64,000 nt of DNA from contig NZ_JAKFGM010000003.1 in the NCBI RefSeq assembly GCF_021502585.1, positions 1 to 64,000 on the forward strand. The letters run 5' to 3'. This DNA comes from Sphingomonas cremea. Its GTDB lineage: Bacteria > Pseudomonadota > Alphaproteobacteria > Sphingomonadales > Sphingomonadaceae. Positions 8,493 to 16,343 of this stretch are shown piece after piece (the first letter of the stretch is position 1; each line of letters starts with the position of its first letter). The translations under genes and the position numbers were made by a program. Under the pieces are notes generated by a model. The model did not search any database. It worked only from the letters and a program-made list of their open reading frames with translations, and had not been told where the DNA came from.

Positions 8493-9327
8493 TGGCCACC
8501 TCGCGCTGACCAGCCATCATTGCCGCCGCCTTGTCGCGCTCGATAAGCAGCGTGTCGAACTCAGGGATGTTGTCGTCCCGCTCGATCAGCGTCGGCGGCC
8601 GGTCGGTGCCGCGGTGGGCCAGCAACCAGTCGTAGAGCTTCCAGACCTCGGCCGAAACCGGGGTGTCATGGCTATCGATCAGCAATGAACCGCCCAGCAG
8701 CGGATCTTCCGAATGGCCGGCCAAATGGATTTCGCTGATCTCGGCGCGAGGCAGTGCGTCGAGGTAGGAGACCGGGTTGAAGCCGAGGTTATTGGCGCTG
8801 ACGAAGACGTTGTTGACGTCAATTAGCAAGCCGCAGCCAGTGCGCCTGACCAACTCGGCAAGGAACAATGATTCTGGCCACTCGTGCCCCTCAAGCTGCA
8901 TGTAGAGCGACGGATTTTCGATCAGGATTTGCCGGCCAAGGGCCGATTGGGTGATGTCGATATTGCGACCAATTGTCTCCAGCGCCTCGTTGGTGCGCGG
9001 GAAAGGCAGCAGGTCGGGGAAACTGACCTCCTCGTGCCGCGACCAGGCGAGATGTTCGGACAGGAGGAAGGGCTGGAACCTGTCTACCAGCCGCTTAAGT
9101 TTCGAGAGGTGTTCACCGTCGGGTCGCGCGGTGCCGGCAAGCGACAATCCGACGCCATGAACAGACAAAGGGAAGGAAGCTCTTAGCGCCTCGAGCATGG
9201 CCAGCCGCGGACCGCCATCGACCATGTAATTTTCGGCATGGATTTCGAACCATAGGCCCGCCGCCGGACAGGCCAATGCCTGCTCGTAATGCACGGGCTT
9301 GAAGCCCAGTCCGGCGGTCGGGGTCAT
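8485..9327 (-). CDS. bufB: BufB, DUF692/MNIO multinuclear iron enzyme that modifies bufferin
   Basis: 280 residues, standard for DUF692 enzymes (MNIO class), which fold as a TIM barrel and bind two or three iron ions. Visible ligand-bearing motifs are WFEIHAENYM, SVHGVGLSL, LSEHLAWS, LIENPS, LIDVNNVFVSANN, EIHLAGHSED and LIDSHD. In studied bufferins these enzymes convert Cys residues of the precursor to thiooxazoles that bind copper. The precursor gene bufA1 lies 5 bases upstream and bufC overlaps the end, so the substrate assignment follows from context. The enzyme is expected to act in the cytosol before peptide export. Confidence 0.93.
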   Translation of the reverse strand: MTPTAGLGFKPVHYEQALACPAAGLWFEIHAENYMVDGGPRLAMLEALRASFPLSVHGVGLSLAGTARPDGEHLSKLKRLVDRFQPFLLSEHLAWSRHEEVSFPDLLPFPRTNEALETIGRNIDITQSALGRQILIENPSLYMQLEGHEWPESLFLAELVRRTGCGLLIDVNNVFVSANNLGFNPVSYLDALPRAEISEIHLAGHSEDPLLGGSLLIDSHDTPVSAEVWKLYDWLLAHRGTDRPPTLIERDDNIPEFDTLLIERDKAAAMMAGQREVANA

Positions 9328-9332
9328 GGCGT

Positions 9333-9611
9333 TTAGGCTGCCTTCGGGGTCAGCGAACCGTGGCCCTTGGGGGTCTTGATGGCCGTGCAGGTGCCCTTGG
9401 CGACATATTTCCAGGCGTTGCCTGCATAATTGCGCTTGGACGTGCCGGCACAGCTGGTGCCCGGTCCTGCCGCGCAGTCATTCTTTCCGGCCAGTGAGAC
9501 GCCATAGCATTTGTCGGCATTCGGCTGGGGCTTGGCAGGGCCGGCCGTTGCCGAGGTTGCGGCAAATGCGGTCAGGGCCGTTACGACGGCAATATTGGTG
9601 AGCTTGTTCAT
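9333..9611 (-). CDS. bufA1: BufA1 bufferin precursor (DUF2282)
   Basis: 92 residues. A Sec-type signal ([24 protein letters not shown]) precedes a small Cys-containing core with the DUF2282 pattern: [20 protein letters not shown] and KGTC, cysteines at 35, 46, 54 and 75. Bufferins are periplasmic copper-sequestering RiPPs; their cysteines are modified by BufB and the peptide is exported by its signal sequence. The frame stays open to 9899, but only the ATG at 9611 has a proper site (GAGGAG) and gives a signal peptide. Transcription probably starts about 130 bases upstream from the SigF-type promoter at 9747-9772, leaving a long leader. Confidence 0.92.
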   Translation of the reverse strand: MNKLTNIAVVTALTAFAATSATAGPAKPQPNADKCYGVSLAGKNDCAAGPGTSCAGTSKRNYAGNAWKYVAKGTCTAIKTPKGHGSLTPKAA

Positions 9612-9679
9612 TAGACTCTCCTCGGTTGGTAAAGGCGATAAGGACGGCCGGATGATCGAGCTTCGGCGGGTCAAATTGA

Positions 9680-9704
9680 AATGCCGCTTGCGCATGATCT
9701 CGAT
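9680..9704 (-). promoter_or_regulatory. 25-bp leader motif, copy 2 (in the bufA1 leader)
   Basis: Partner of the motif at 6733-6757 (21/25 identical, same orientation). It lies inside the predicted bufA1 transcript, about 70-90 bases before the start codon, so it may act at RNA level or bind a further regulator. Confidence 0.5.
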
Positions 9705-9746
9705 GCATTCCGCCGATGAGCGATCCCAGGCGGCCGCTGCTAAGCA

Positions 9747-9772
9747 TTCGCGCAAAAGCTCTGCTTGGTTAC
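9747..9772 (-). promoter_or_regulatory. SigF-type ECF promoter for the bufferin operon
   Basis: On the minus strand GTAACC (9772-9767) is followed after exactly 16 bases by CGAA (9750-9747). This matches the -35/-10 pattern described for SigF of Caulobacter, a sigma factor that controls bufferin operons. Expected transcription start near 9740. Confidence 0.85.
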
Positions 9773-9809
9773 GCGGTCCAAAAATAATCGCGCCGTTCGG
9801 GCCGCTGCT

Positions 9810-9835
9810 GTAACCAACTTCGCAAGGCGGCCGAA
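9810..9835 (+). promoter_or_regulatory. SigF-type ECF promoter for sigF-nrsF (autoregulation)
   Basis: GTAACC (9810-9815), a 16-base spacer and CGAA (9832-9835), the same pattern as the divergent bufferin promoter. The -10 element overlaps the upstream-most ATG of the sigma-factor frame. Confidence 0.82.
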
Positions 9836-10404
9836 TGAACCCGACAAGCACCGTGCAGGCACTAGAGGCTAAGTTGAACGCGTTGATGGTCGCCAGCATG
9901 GGCGGGCACGCAGGCGCCTATCAAACGCTGCTTCGGCTCAGCGCCGAACGACTGCGCTCCTATTTTCGGCGCCGCCTGTCCGGCCGCGACGCGGATGTGG
10001 AGGACCTGGTGCAGGAAACGCTGATGGCCATTCACAATAAGCGGGCAAGCTACGACCCGACGCTCCCGTTCACCGCATGGCTGCATGGTATTGCTCGCTA
10101 TCGGCTGATCGATTTCCTGCGACGCGACAAACAGCTGGCGAGCCTATCAACCGACGATGGATTTCAGCCCGTCGACGACGGAGGATTCGATGCCCTGCTC
10201 GCTCAGGTCGATATCGCGGAGCTGCTCGCCGAATTGCCGTCCAAGCAAGCGACGGCGATCCGGCTTACCCGCATCGAAGGATATTCCGTCCGTGAGACCG
10301 CCGAGTTGAGCGGGCAAAGCGAACCGGCGGTCAAGGTGAATGTCCATCGTGGCCTGGGCCGGTTGATTGCGGCAATAAAAGGGGGCGCGGATGCGGACCG
10401 ATGA
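9835..10404 (+). CDS. sigF: SigF-like ECF RNA polymerase sigma factor
   Basis: Up to 189 residues. The region 2 helix is [22 protein letters not shown] (split here: [13 protein letters not shown] is the core). Region 4 is [20 protein letters not shown] followed by [23 protein letters not shown]; no extra domains are present. Context assigns it: nrsF overlaps its 3' end by 14 bases, and the divergent bufferin operon has the same promoter motif. The start is uncertain. The ATG at 9835 lies within the predicted -10 element, so a transcript from that promoter could not use it. A TTG at 9874 with AGAGG five bases upstream is the best alternative and would give 176 residues. Confidence 0.9.
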   Translation: MNPTSTVQALEAKLNALMVASMGGHAGAYQTLLRLSAERLRSYFRRRLSGRDADVEDLVQETLMAIHNKRASYDPTLPFTAWLHGIARYRLIDFLRRDKQLASLSTDDGFQPVDDGGFDALLAQVDIAELLAELPSKQATAIRLTRIEGYSVRETAELSGQSEPAVKVNVHRGLGRLIAAIKGGADADR

Positions 10405-11026
10405 GCTGATTGCCGAGCTCTCCCGAGGCCCCTGGCCAACGGTACGTCCAGCACGGCGCATGGCGGCGGCAATGTTCGCGGGCTGGCTCATCGCGCTCGG
10501 CGGGCTGATGTTGATCGTCGGCCAGCCACTGGCTGCCGTCGCAAGGACGGGGGTCGCTCCTTTTGGACTGAAGCTGGGCTTCACGCTCGCGCTGGCGATC
10601 ATTTCCACCCTGGCTGCGCTCGCGGCCGGTCGACCCGGTCAACACTTAGGGCCGCGGTTGGCCCTAATCAGCCTGCCTTTCCTGGTTATTGCAGTGGTGG
10701 CTGCAATCGAACTGACCTCGGTCGACCCGGCGGGTCGACAGCCGCTGCTATTTGGCACGTCATTCCGTTCCTGCCTGACAGCTGTCACGCTCTCCTGCGT
10801 CCCGGTCCTCGCCGGAACGATGTGGGCCTACCGGGTGCTTGCGCCGACCCGGCCGACGCTCGCGGGGTTTCTCGCTGGTCTGAGCTCCGGTGCGGCCGCA
10901 GCCGTGGCATATGCCTTATACTGCACGGAAACGACTGCCTCGTTCCTGCTTGCCGCATACACGCCGGCGATCCTGATTCCGGCAGTTGCCGGCGCGTTGC
11001 TGGGACCAAGGATACTGCGCTGGTAG
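10391..11026 (+). CDS. nrsF: NrsF-like membrane anti-sigma factor (DUF1109)
   Basis: 211 residues with about six hydrophobic segments, for example AAAMFAGWLIALGGLMLIV, LALISLPFLVIAVVAAI and AAYTPAILIPAVAGALL. The DUF1109/NrsF family comprises inner-membrane anti-sigma factors that hold SigF-type sigma factors; in Caulobacter two conserved cysteines are needed for the response to chromate and cadmium. Here the matching cysteines are C136 (in LSCVPVL) and C178 (in ALYCTE), with an additional C128. It overlaps sigF by 14 bases. The signal is probably heavy-metal or thiol stress, inferred from the family and from the bufferin genes next door. Confidence 0.87.
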   Translation: MRTDELIAELSRGPWPTVRPARRMAAAMFAGWLIALGGLMLIVGQPLAAVARTGVAPFGLKLGFTLALAIISTLAALAAGRPGQHLGPRLALISLPFLVIAVVAAIELTSVDPAGRQPLLFGTSFRSCLTAVTLSCVPVLAGTMWAYRVLAPTRPTLAGFLAGLSSGAAAAVAYALYCTETTASFLLAAYTPAILIPAVAGALLGPRILRW

Positions 11027-11079
11027 CGGGGCAACATGGCTTCGATAGACAATCGGTATGGCGCCGCCCGGCGTCGCCG

Positions 11080-11096
11080 GTGTAAGGATTTTACAC
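11080..11096. promoter_or_regulatory. Inverted repeat before the LysR gene
   Basis: GTGTAA-GGATT-TTACAC, a perfect 6-bp dyad with a 5-base spacer, ends 21 bases before the LysR start codon. It contains a T...A dyad of the kind bound by LysR proteins, so autoregulation is plausible. Confidence 0.5.
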
Positions 11097-11117
11097 TCGC
11101 AAGAGGGACCGCATCCT

Positions 11118-12011
11118 ATGGAAATGCAGCAGGTGCGCTATTTTGTGGCGCTCGCAGAAACGCTGAATTTCACGCGCGCGGCTGAAAAGTGCAATGTCAG
11201 CCAGCCGGCGCTGACCCGCGCCATTCAACAGCTTGAGCATGAACTCGGCGGACCGCTGTTCCATCGGGAACGCGGGAATACGCATCTTTCCGAACTGGGG
11301 CGCATGATGCTGCCCTATCTGCAAGGCGTCGATGATCAGTGCCGGGCCGCAAAGGAACAGGCCAAGGCAGCCAAGAAGCTGGAAAAAGCCACGCTCACCA
11401 TCGGCACAATGTGCACCATTGGTCCGCAACTGGTGTCGCAGCTCATGATCCGCTTTCAGGCCGCCCATCCCAATGTGGAAGTCCGCGTCATTGATTCTGG
11501 GGCGCCGCAGATGATCGAGATGCTTGAAAAGGGCGATCTCGAGGTGGCGATCGTGGGCGTTCCCGAAGAGCTTCCAGAATCGCTGCATCAGCTGCCGATC
11601 TTCGAAGAAAATTTCGTAATCGTGCTGCCGCCAAACCATCGGCTGTGCGCCAGCAACCCGATCCGCGCCATAGAGCTCGACAAGGAACCCTATGTCAGCC
11701 GAACAAACTGCGAAGTGTTCGAGCCTGTGCGCAAAGAATTGTTCAGCCGGGGCGTATTCCTGCGCCAGGTGTTCAGCTCGCCGCGCGACGACTGGGTGCA
11801 AGGGATGATAAAGGCCGGGTTGGGTATCGGATTTTTCCCCGAATTTGCAGTCACGGATCCGGACCTGGTCGTGCGGCCGCTGGTCGATCCCAGCTTCAGT
11901 CGGACTATCTACCTGGCGACGGTGCGCGGCCGGCCTCATTCCCCGGCAGTTGGCGCCTTTGTGCAGGAAGCCCGACGCTATCCCTGGCCGGCGACCCGCC
12001 TCGCCGCCTGA
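11118..12011 (+). CDS. LysR-family transcriptional regulator
   Basis: 297 residues, typical for the family. The N-terminal winged helix-turn-helix spans residues 1-60 (QVRYFVALAETLNFTRAAEKC, core ALAETLNFTRAA; then SQPALTRAIQQLE). The periplasmic-binding-like effector domain covers the rest. The ATG at 11118, preceded by AGAGGGA ten bases upstream, gives the classic MEMQQVRYF start; the longer frame from 11058 is not family-like. Its 3' end overlaps the PcaC-like gene on the other strand by 34 bases. The target may be the converging PcaC-like/MFS genes or a distant locus; the effector is unknown. Confidence 0.9.
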   Translation: MEMQQVRYFVALAETLNFTRAAEKCNVSQPALTRAIQQLEHELGGPLFHRERGNTHLSELGRMMLPYLQGVDDQCRAAKEQAKAAKKLEKATLTIGTMCTIGPQLVSQLMIRFQAAHPNVEVRVIDSGAPQMIEMLEKGDLEVAIVGVPEELPESLHQLPIFEENFVIVLPPNHRLCASNPIRAIELDKEPYVSRTNCEVFEPVRKELFSRGVFLRQVFSSPRDDWVQGMIKAGLGIGFFPEFAVTDPDLVVRPLVDPSFSRTIYLATVRGRPHSPAVGAFVQEARRYPWPATRLAA

Positions 12012-12388
12012 CAGGGTCGTTCTTCGGTCAGCAGGTCGTGGCAGGACGCCAGCGCATTTAGCGCAGAGGGAAAGCCCGCGTAGATCGCGGTCTGCATCAG
12101 GATTTCGATGATTTCGGCCTTGGTCAGCCCGACCTGGGTCGCCGCCTGGATATGGATCCGAAGCTGCGGGTCGGCATTGCCTAACGTCGCCAGCGACGAA
12201 ATGGCGGCAATTTCGCGGCTGCGAAGATCGAGGCCATTGCGCGCATAAAGGTCGCCCAGCGGGAACTCGATGGCCATGCGCGCGAAGTCGGGCGCGAGTT
12301 CGGCAACCCGGCTGGTCGTAAACTCTTCGAGCTTCTCCGCCGCGAGTTGCTCTGCAATTTCAATCCCCCGCATATAACGCTCACTCAT
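11978..12388 (-). CDS. Carboxymuconolactone decarboxylase-family (PcaC-like) protein
   Basis: 136 residues, one CMD domain. The pattern LRSREIAAISSLATLG, then QLRIHIQAATQVGLTKAEI and IYAGFPSALNA, is close to PcaC of protocatechuate degradation rather than to AhpD, because the CxxC pair of AhpD is absent (single Cys in ASCHDLL). No other protocatechuate genes are adjacent, so the substrate is unsure. Its start overlaps the end of the upstream MFS gene by 8 bases. Confidence 0.85.
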   Translation of the reverse strand: MSERYMRGIEIAEQLAAEKLEEFTTSRVAELAPDFARMAIEFPLGDLYARNGLDLRSREIAAISSLATLGNADPQLRIHIQAATQVGLTKAEIIEILMQTAIYAGFPSALNALASCHDLLTEERPCQAARRVAGQG

Positions 12389-13577
12389 GGACTTTCCTTT
12401 TCATGCGAAGCTTGCGGCCGAGCCATGCCGCCAACCCAAGTGCGGCAGACGTACCAGCGACCGCGGCATTCCATCCGAAGCGGTCGAACAGCTGGCCAAC
12501 AATGGCGGCGCCGAAAAGGCCGCCGCAATAATAGGACGATAGATAGAGCCCGCTTGCGGCAGCCTTGTCGCCCTCGGCGACGCGACCGACATGGCCCGTC
12601 GCCACTGCCTGGGCGAAGAAGGTGCCGATGCCGACAAGGGTCATTCCGACAATGACGAACGTGAGGCTCGGCAGGACCATAAGTGCCAGCCCTGCCAAGG
12701 CGATGCCGAGGCTGGCGGGGATCGTTACGCCCGGACCATATCGGTCGGTTATGCGTCCAGCCGCTGGCGTGGTCACCATCGATGGCGCGAACACAAGGAA
12801 GACGAGGCCTAGCGCACCCATCGACAAAGCATGGGGCGGGCGCATTAGGACGAATCCGACGTAGGTAAAGACGCCGATGAAGGCGAACAGGATCAGGAAG
12901 CCGATGGCAAAGGTCCGCAGCAACTCCGGCCGAGCCAGGTGCCGTGCCCAGGCGGACCAGAAGCGACCGTGCTCCGTCATCGCCTCAGGCTCGTTACGGG
13001 TCAGGGCGAAAGCGACCAGCACTGCCCCGGCGACATTCAGCGCCGCGAAAAACAGGAAGCTCGAAGTGGCGCCGACCAGCCCGGCGACAAATGCGGCGGT
13101 CAGGCGGCCAATCAAATTGCTGGCAACCACACCGGTCACATAGGCGGCCAGCGCAGTTGCGGTGCGATGTTCGCAGCGTTCCGCAAGGTGGGTAAGCGTC
13201 AAGGTGAACGCAGCGGCCATGAACAGACCCTGGGTCACACGCAGAAGCGCGAAGATCGTCAGGTTTGGCGCAAAGGCCAGCAGCGCAGTCGGCACCGACA
13301 ATATCAGGAGGCTTAGCGTGATTGCCCGCTTGCGCTCGACGTTGGCGCTGAACGCACCGACGAGGAGACCGGCCACCGCCATGCCCAAAGTGGTCGAATT
13401 GGCGGCGACACCGATTTCGGATGGTATCACGCCATATTCGGCAGCCAGGCTGGGCAAGATCGCTTGGGTAGCGAACAGGTCGACCAGAGTCAGAAAGCCG
13501 ATCACCGCGATCAGCAGCGATCGTGCCGGCGATAGTGCCGGTAGCGGAGCGACGGCAGAGATGGCGATCTGGTTCAT
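12381..13577 (-). CDS. Major facilitator superfamily transporter (YnfM-like)
   Basis: 398 residues with twelve predicted membrane segments and an MFS motif in the loop after helix 2 (AFSANVERKRAI). The second half contains a matching GRITDRYG motif (about residue 275). The layout resembles drug:proton antiporters of the YnfM/YdhP type; the substrate cannot be told. It overlaps the PcaC-like gene by 8 bases and follows the cupin gene after a 99-base gap holding a strong hairpin. Confidence 0.88.
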   Translation of the reverse strand: MNQIAISAVAPLPALSPARSLLIAVIGFLTLVDLFATQAILPSLAAEYGVIPSEIGVAANSTTLGMAVAGLLVGAFSANVERKRAITLSLLILSVPTALLAFAPNLTIFALLRVTQGLFMAAAFTLTLTHLAERCEHRTATALAAYVTGVVASNLIGRLTAAFVAGLVGATSSFLFFAALNVAGAVLVAFALTRNEPEAMTEHGRFWSAWARHLARPELLRTFAIGFLILFAFIGVFTYVGFVLMRPPHALSMGALGLVFLVFAPSMVTTPAAGRITDRYGPGVTIPASLGIALAGLALMVLPSLTFVIVGMTLVGIGTFFAQAVATGHVGRVAEGDKAAASGLYLSSYYCGGLFGAAIVGQLFDRFGWNAAVAGTSAALGLAAWLGRKLRMKRKVHE

Positions 13578-13596
13578 GGCAAGCCTATCGGCGATT

Positions 13597-13630
13597 TGGC
13601 GTCCCGCCCGGGGGCTGGGGCGGGACGCCA
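13597..13630 (-). terminator. Strong hairpin between the cupin and MFS genes
   Basis: TGGCGTCCCGCCC (13597-13609) pairs with GGGCGGGACGCCA (13618-13630): 13 bp with an 8-base loop. No U tract follows on either strand, so it may attenuate or protect an RNA end rather than terminate by itself. Confidence 0.5.
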
Positions 13631-13676
13631 GGGGTTGCCGGCTGAGAGGGCGTTGGTGCAGCCGGCTCGGGGAGGC

Positions 13677-14126
13677 TTATTTGCCGTGGAACACATCCGA
13701 CGACAGCAGGACCGCCGGCTCGGTTCCGTGGTTGATCCAATAATGCGAAATTCCGTCGGCCTCGCGGCTGATGTCGCCGGCGTGGTGTTCAATGGGGGCC
13801 GAGCAATCGGAGCGATGCTCGGTGATCGAGCCGCTAACGGTGACGATCAGTGCCGGACGATCGGCATGGCTGTGAAGCGGCACGATGCCGCCCGGCTGAA
13901 CGACCAGCCGGCGGGTGCGGAGCTGGCGGCCTTCGACATTGATTTCCTTGCCCAGATCGACCGAACCGATAACGGTATCGGTGACGTCCTTCGGTTCTTT
14001 CGGCGCGTTGGCTAATGCATTGGTGCCCCCGGCGGGGCACTGGCTGGCCAGGGCGGGAGTAGCGCCGCCAAGCGCGATCGCGGCAATGAGGCCGGCCGCA
14101 AGCGACGATTTCGTGATGTTGAACAT
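13677..14126 (-). CDS. Secreted cupin-domain protein
   Basis: 149 residues. An N-terminal signal (MFNITKSSLAAGLIAAIALGGATPALA) is followed by one cupin fold. Metal-binding pattern PLHSHADRPALIVTVSGSITEH has the two His of motif 1 and a glycine; the second motif is DGISHYWINHG. The start ATG at 14126 has AAGGAA seven bases upstream; the in-frame TTG at 14141 lies before that site. Exported cupins of this type are poorly characterised. It may share a transcript with the MFS and PcaC-like genes downstream, although the hairpin between them argues for separation. Confidence 0.82.
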   Translation of the reverse strand: MFNITKSSLAAGLIAAIALGGATPALASQCPAGGTNALANAPKEPKDVTDTVIGSVDLGKEINVEGRQLRTRRLVVQPGGIVPLHSHADRPALIVTVSGSITEHRSDCSAPIEHHAGDISREADGISHYWINHGTEPAVLLSSDVFHGK

Positions 14127-14368
14127 TGCCGTTTCCTTCAAAAATCAAAATGGTCGTCGCGGTGTCCGGCTCGTGGATGGGCGGGATTCCATTGTCATTC
14201 CCGGCCGCCATCGGCTTGAGGCAAGATCCGCGACGTCCTTCAAAAATAGGGGAGCGACCCCCGGCTCGTGAAATCGCGAGTCGGCATGGAGTCGATGCAC
14301 AAACTGAATTTTCGTCTGCGGCGTCGAAACGGCATTCTAAGGCCCTGCCTATTTTCAGGAGATGCCAG

Positions 14369-15193
14369 ATGGACGTGCAAACCATGGACCGGACCGACCT
14401 TACTCGGCCGCTTGCCGGAAAAGTGGCGATCGTTACTGGCTCGACCAGCGGGATCGGCCTCGGCATCGCGCGCGCGCTCACCCGTGCCGGCGCGGATGTA
14501 GTCATCAACGGCCTGGGTGATCGGAAGGAAATCGATTTCGTCTGCGCAGAGTTGGAGAAAGGCTGCCCGCTCAGTCGCATCGCCTACAATGGCGCAAACC
14601 TGATGGACGGCAATGAAGCGCGGCAGTTGGTCAAAGATACCATCGCCGACTTCGGCCAGGTCGACATCCTCGTCAACAATGCCGGTATCCAGCATGTGAG
14701 CCCGATCGAGACCTTCCCGCCTGAAAAATATGACGCGATCATCGCGCTCAACCTGTCGTCCGCCTGGCACACCATTCGAGCCGCCTTCCCGTCGATGAAG
14801 GAGAATGGATTTGGCCGGATCATCAACGTCGCTTCGGCCCATGGCCTGGTCGCATCGCCGTTTAAGAGCGCATATGTGGCGGCAAAGCATGGCGTTGTCG
14901 GCTTGACCAAGACGGTCGCGCTCGAGGGCGCCGAGCATGGCATTACCTGCAACGCTGTCTGTCCAGGCTATGTCTGGACCCCGCTAGTTGAAAACCAGAT
15001 TGACGATACCGCCAAGGCGCGCGGGATCAGCCGCGACGAAGTCATCCGCGATGTCTTGCTGGCAGCGCAGCCGAACAAGCGCTTCGCGACCGTCGAGGAG
15101 CTGGGCGCGCTCACTGTTTTCCTGTGCGGCCCAGGTGGGCAATCCATCACTGGTACTGCCCTGCCGGTCGATGGCGGCTGGACGGCGCACTGA
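14369..15193 (+). CDS. bdhA: 3-hydroxybutyrate dehydrogenase (short-chain dehydrogenase)
   Basis: 274 residues. Oxidises 3-hydroxybutyrate to acetoacetate with NAD+ in poly-hydroxybutyrate breakdown. The nucleotide-binding glycines are in VTGSTSGIGLGIA (about 23-35), then NNAGIQHVSPIE, the catalytic Ser in NVASAHG and the YVAAKHG pair (Tyr, Lys). The NAGIQHV, HGLVAS and CPGYVWTPLVENQI motifs are typical of BDH enzymes. GGAG lies seven bases before the ATG at 14369. The patatin gene begins two bases after its stop, a pairing often seen in alphaproteobacteria and consistent with polymer or lipid turnover. Confidence 0.92.
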   Translation: MDVQTMDRTDLTRPLAGKVAIVTGSTSGIGLGIARALTRAGADVVINGLGDRKEIDFVCAELEKGCPLSRIAYNGANLMDGNEARQLVKDTIADFGQVDILVNNAGIQHVSPIETFPPEKYDAIIALNLSSAWHTIRAAFPSMKENGFGRIINVASAHGLVASPFKSAYVAAKHGVVGLTKTVALEGAEHGITCNAVCPGYVWTPLVENQIDDTAKARGISRDEVIRDVLLAAQPNKRFATVEELGALTVFLCGPGGQSITGTALPVDGGWTAH

Positions 15194-15194
15194 G

Positions 15195-16343
15195 ATGACC
15201 ATTTCCCTCACCAAGGAGGTCTCCGCGCTCGGCCAAACTGTCCTTGTCCTCCAGGGCGGAGGCGCGCTGGGTGCCTACCAGGTCGGCGTCTACCAGGCTT
15301 TGCACGAGGCCGGGATTACGCCAGATTGGGTAATCGGAACCTCGATCGGCGCGATCAACGCCGCTCTGATCGCCGGCAGCAAGCCCGGCGACCGGGTCGA
15401 AAAGCTGAGCGACTTCTGGTCGCGTGTTCAGAACGATCAGTTCGTACCCGCGGGCATGCCGTCCTGGCTGACGACCGCGACCCGCAACCTCATGTCCATT
15501 ACCGGCGGCGTGCCCAATTTCTTCAGCCCCAACCCGATGGCCTTCATGAGCCCGCACAACAATCTGGGTCCTGAAGAAGCCGGCTATTACCAGGTCAAGG
15601 CGTTGCGCCGCACTTTGGGTGAACTGGTTGATCTCGACCAACTCAATCACGGCGGCACTCGGATCACGGTTGGGGCGTCCTGCGTCCGCACCGCGGAGAT
15701 GCGCTATTTCGATAGCCGCGACATGCCGCTTGCGCTCGACCATATACTGGCGTCGGGTGCACTGCCTCCCGCGTTTCCCGCCGTTCGTATCGAAGGGGAG
15801 CTATATTGGGATGGCGGCATCCTTTCGAACACGCCCGTCGAGGTAGTGTTCGATGACAAGCCGCGTCGCGACAGCCTGGTCTTCGCGGTCCACATCTGGA
15901 ACCCACACGGTCCGGAGCCGGAGACGATTTGGGAGGTGATGAACCGCCAGAAGGACGTCCAATATTCGAGCCGCGCGGTTTCGCATATCCAGCGGCAGCG
16001 GCAGATCCATCGAATGCGCCACATCATCGCCGAGCTCACCAAGATGCTTCCCGAGGAAAAGCGGCGCGACAATCACATTTCGGAGCTGGCAAGCTATGGC
16101 TGCCTGACCCGCATGCATGTGGTGCGCCTGCTTGCACCTGTGCTCGATCATGAGGACCACAGCAAGGACATCGACTTCAGCGCCAGCGGCATCCGCCGTC
16201 GCCGCGAAGCCGGTTACCGCGACACGATGGAAACACTCGAAAAGGCGCCATGGCGGGCGCCGGTCGACGAACTTGAAGGCTTCATCCTGCATGAGGCCAA
16301 GGGCGGTCAAATGGTCGAAACGCCCGCGGCGGATGGCCGATGA
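15195..16343 (+). CDS. Patatin-like phospholipase with DUF3734
   Basis: 382 residues. The patatin domain has the oxyanion-hole motif GGGALGAYQVG (about 19-29), the nucleophile elbow GTSIGAIN (Ser about residue 49) and the catalytic Asp in DGGILSNTP (about 212-220). The C-terminal DUF3734 region is charged (RQRQIHRMRHIIAEL). It hydrolyses acyl esters, but the natural substrate is unknown. It sits between bdhA (1-base gap) and the FMN reductase gene (ATGA overlap), so the three are cotranscribed. Confidence 0.9.
   Translation: MTISLTKEVSALGQTVLVLQGGGALGAYQVGVYQALHEAGITPDWVIGTSIGAINAALIAGSKPGDRVEKLSDFWSRVQNDQFVPAGMPSWLTTATRNLMSITGGVPNFFSPNPMAFMSPHNNLGPEEAGYYQVKALRRTLGELVDLDQLNHGGTRITVGASCVRTAEMRYFDSRDMPLALDHILASGALPPAFPAVRIEGELYWDGGILSNTPVEVVFDDKPRRDSLVFAVHIWNPHGPEPETIWEVMNRQKDVQYSSRAVSHIQRQRQIHRMRHIIAELTKMLPEEKRRDNHISELASYGCLTRMHVVRLLAPVLDHEDHSKDIDFSASGIRRRREAGYRDTMETLEKAPWRAPVDELEGFILHEAKGGQMVETPAADGR

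Noticed and set aside
9333-9899. Longer bufferin reading frame starting at 9899
   Set aside because: It would run over the promoter and leader and remove the signal peptide; the ATG at 9611 has a good binding site.
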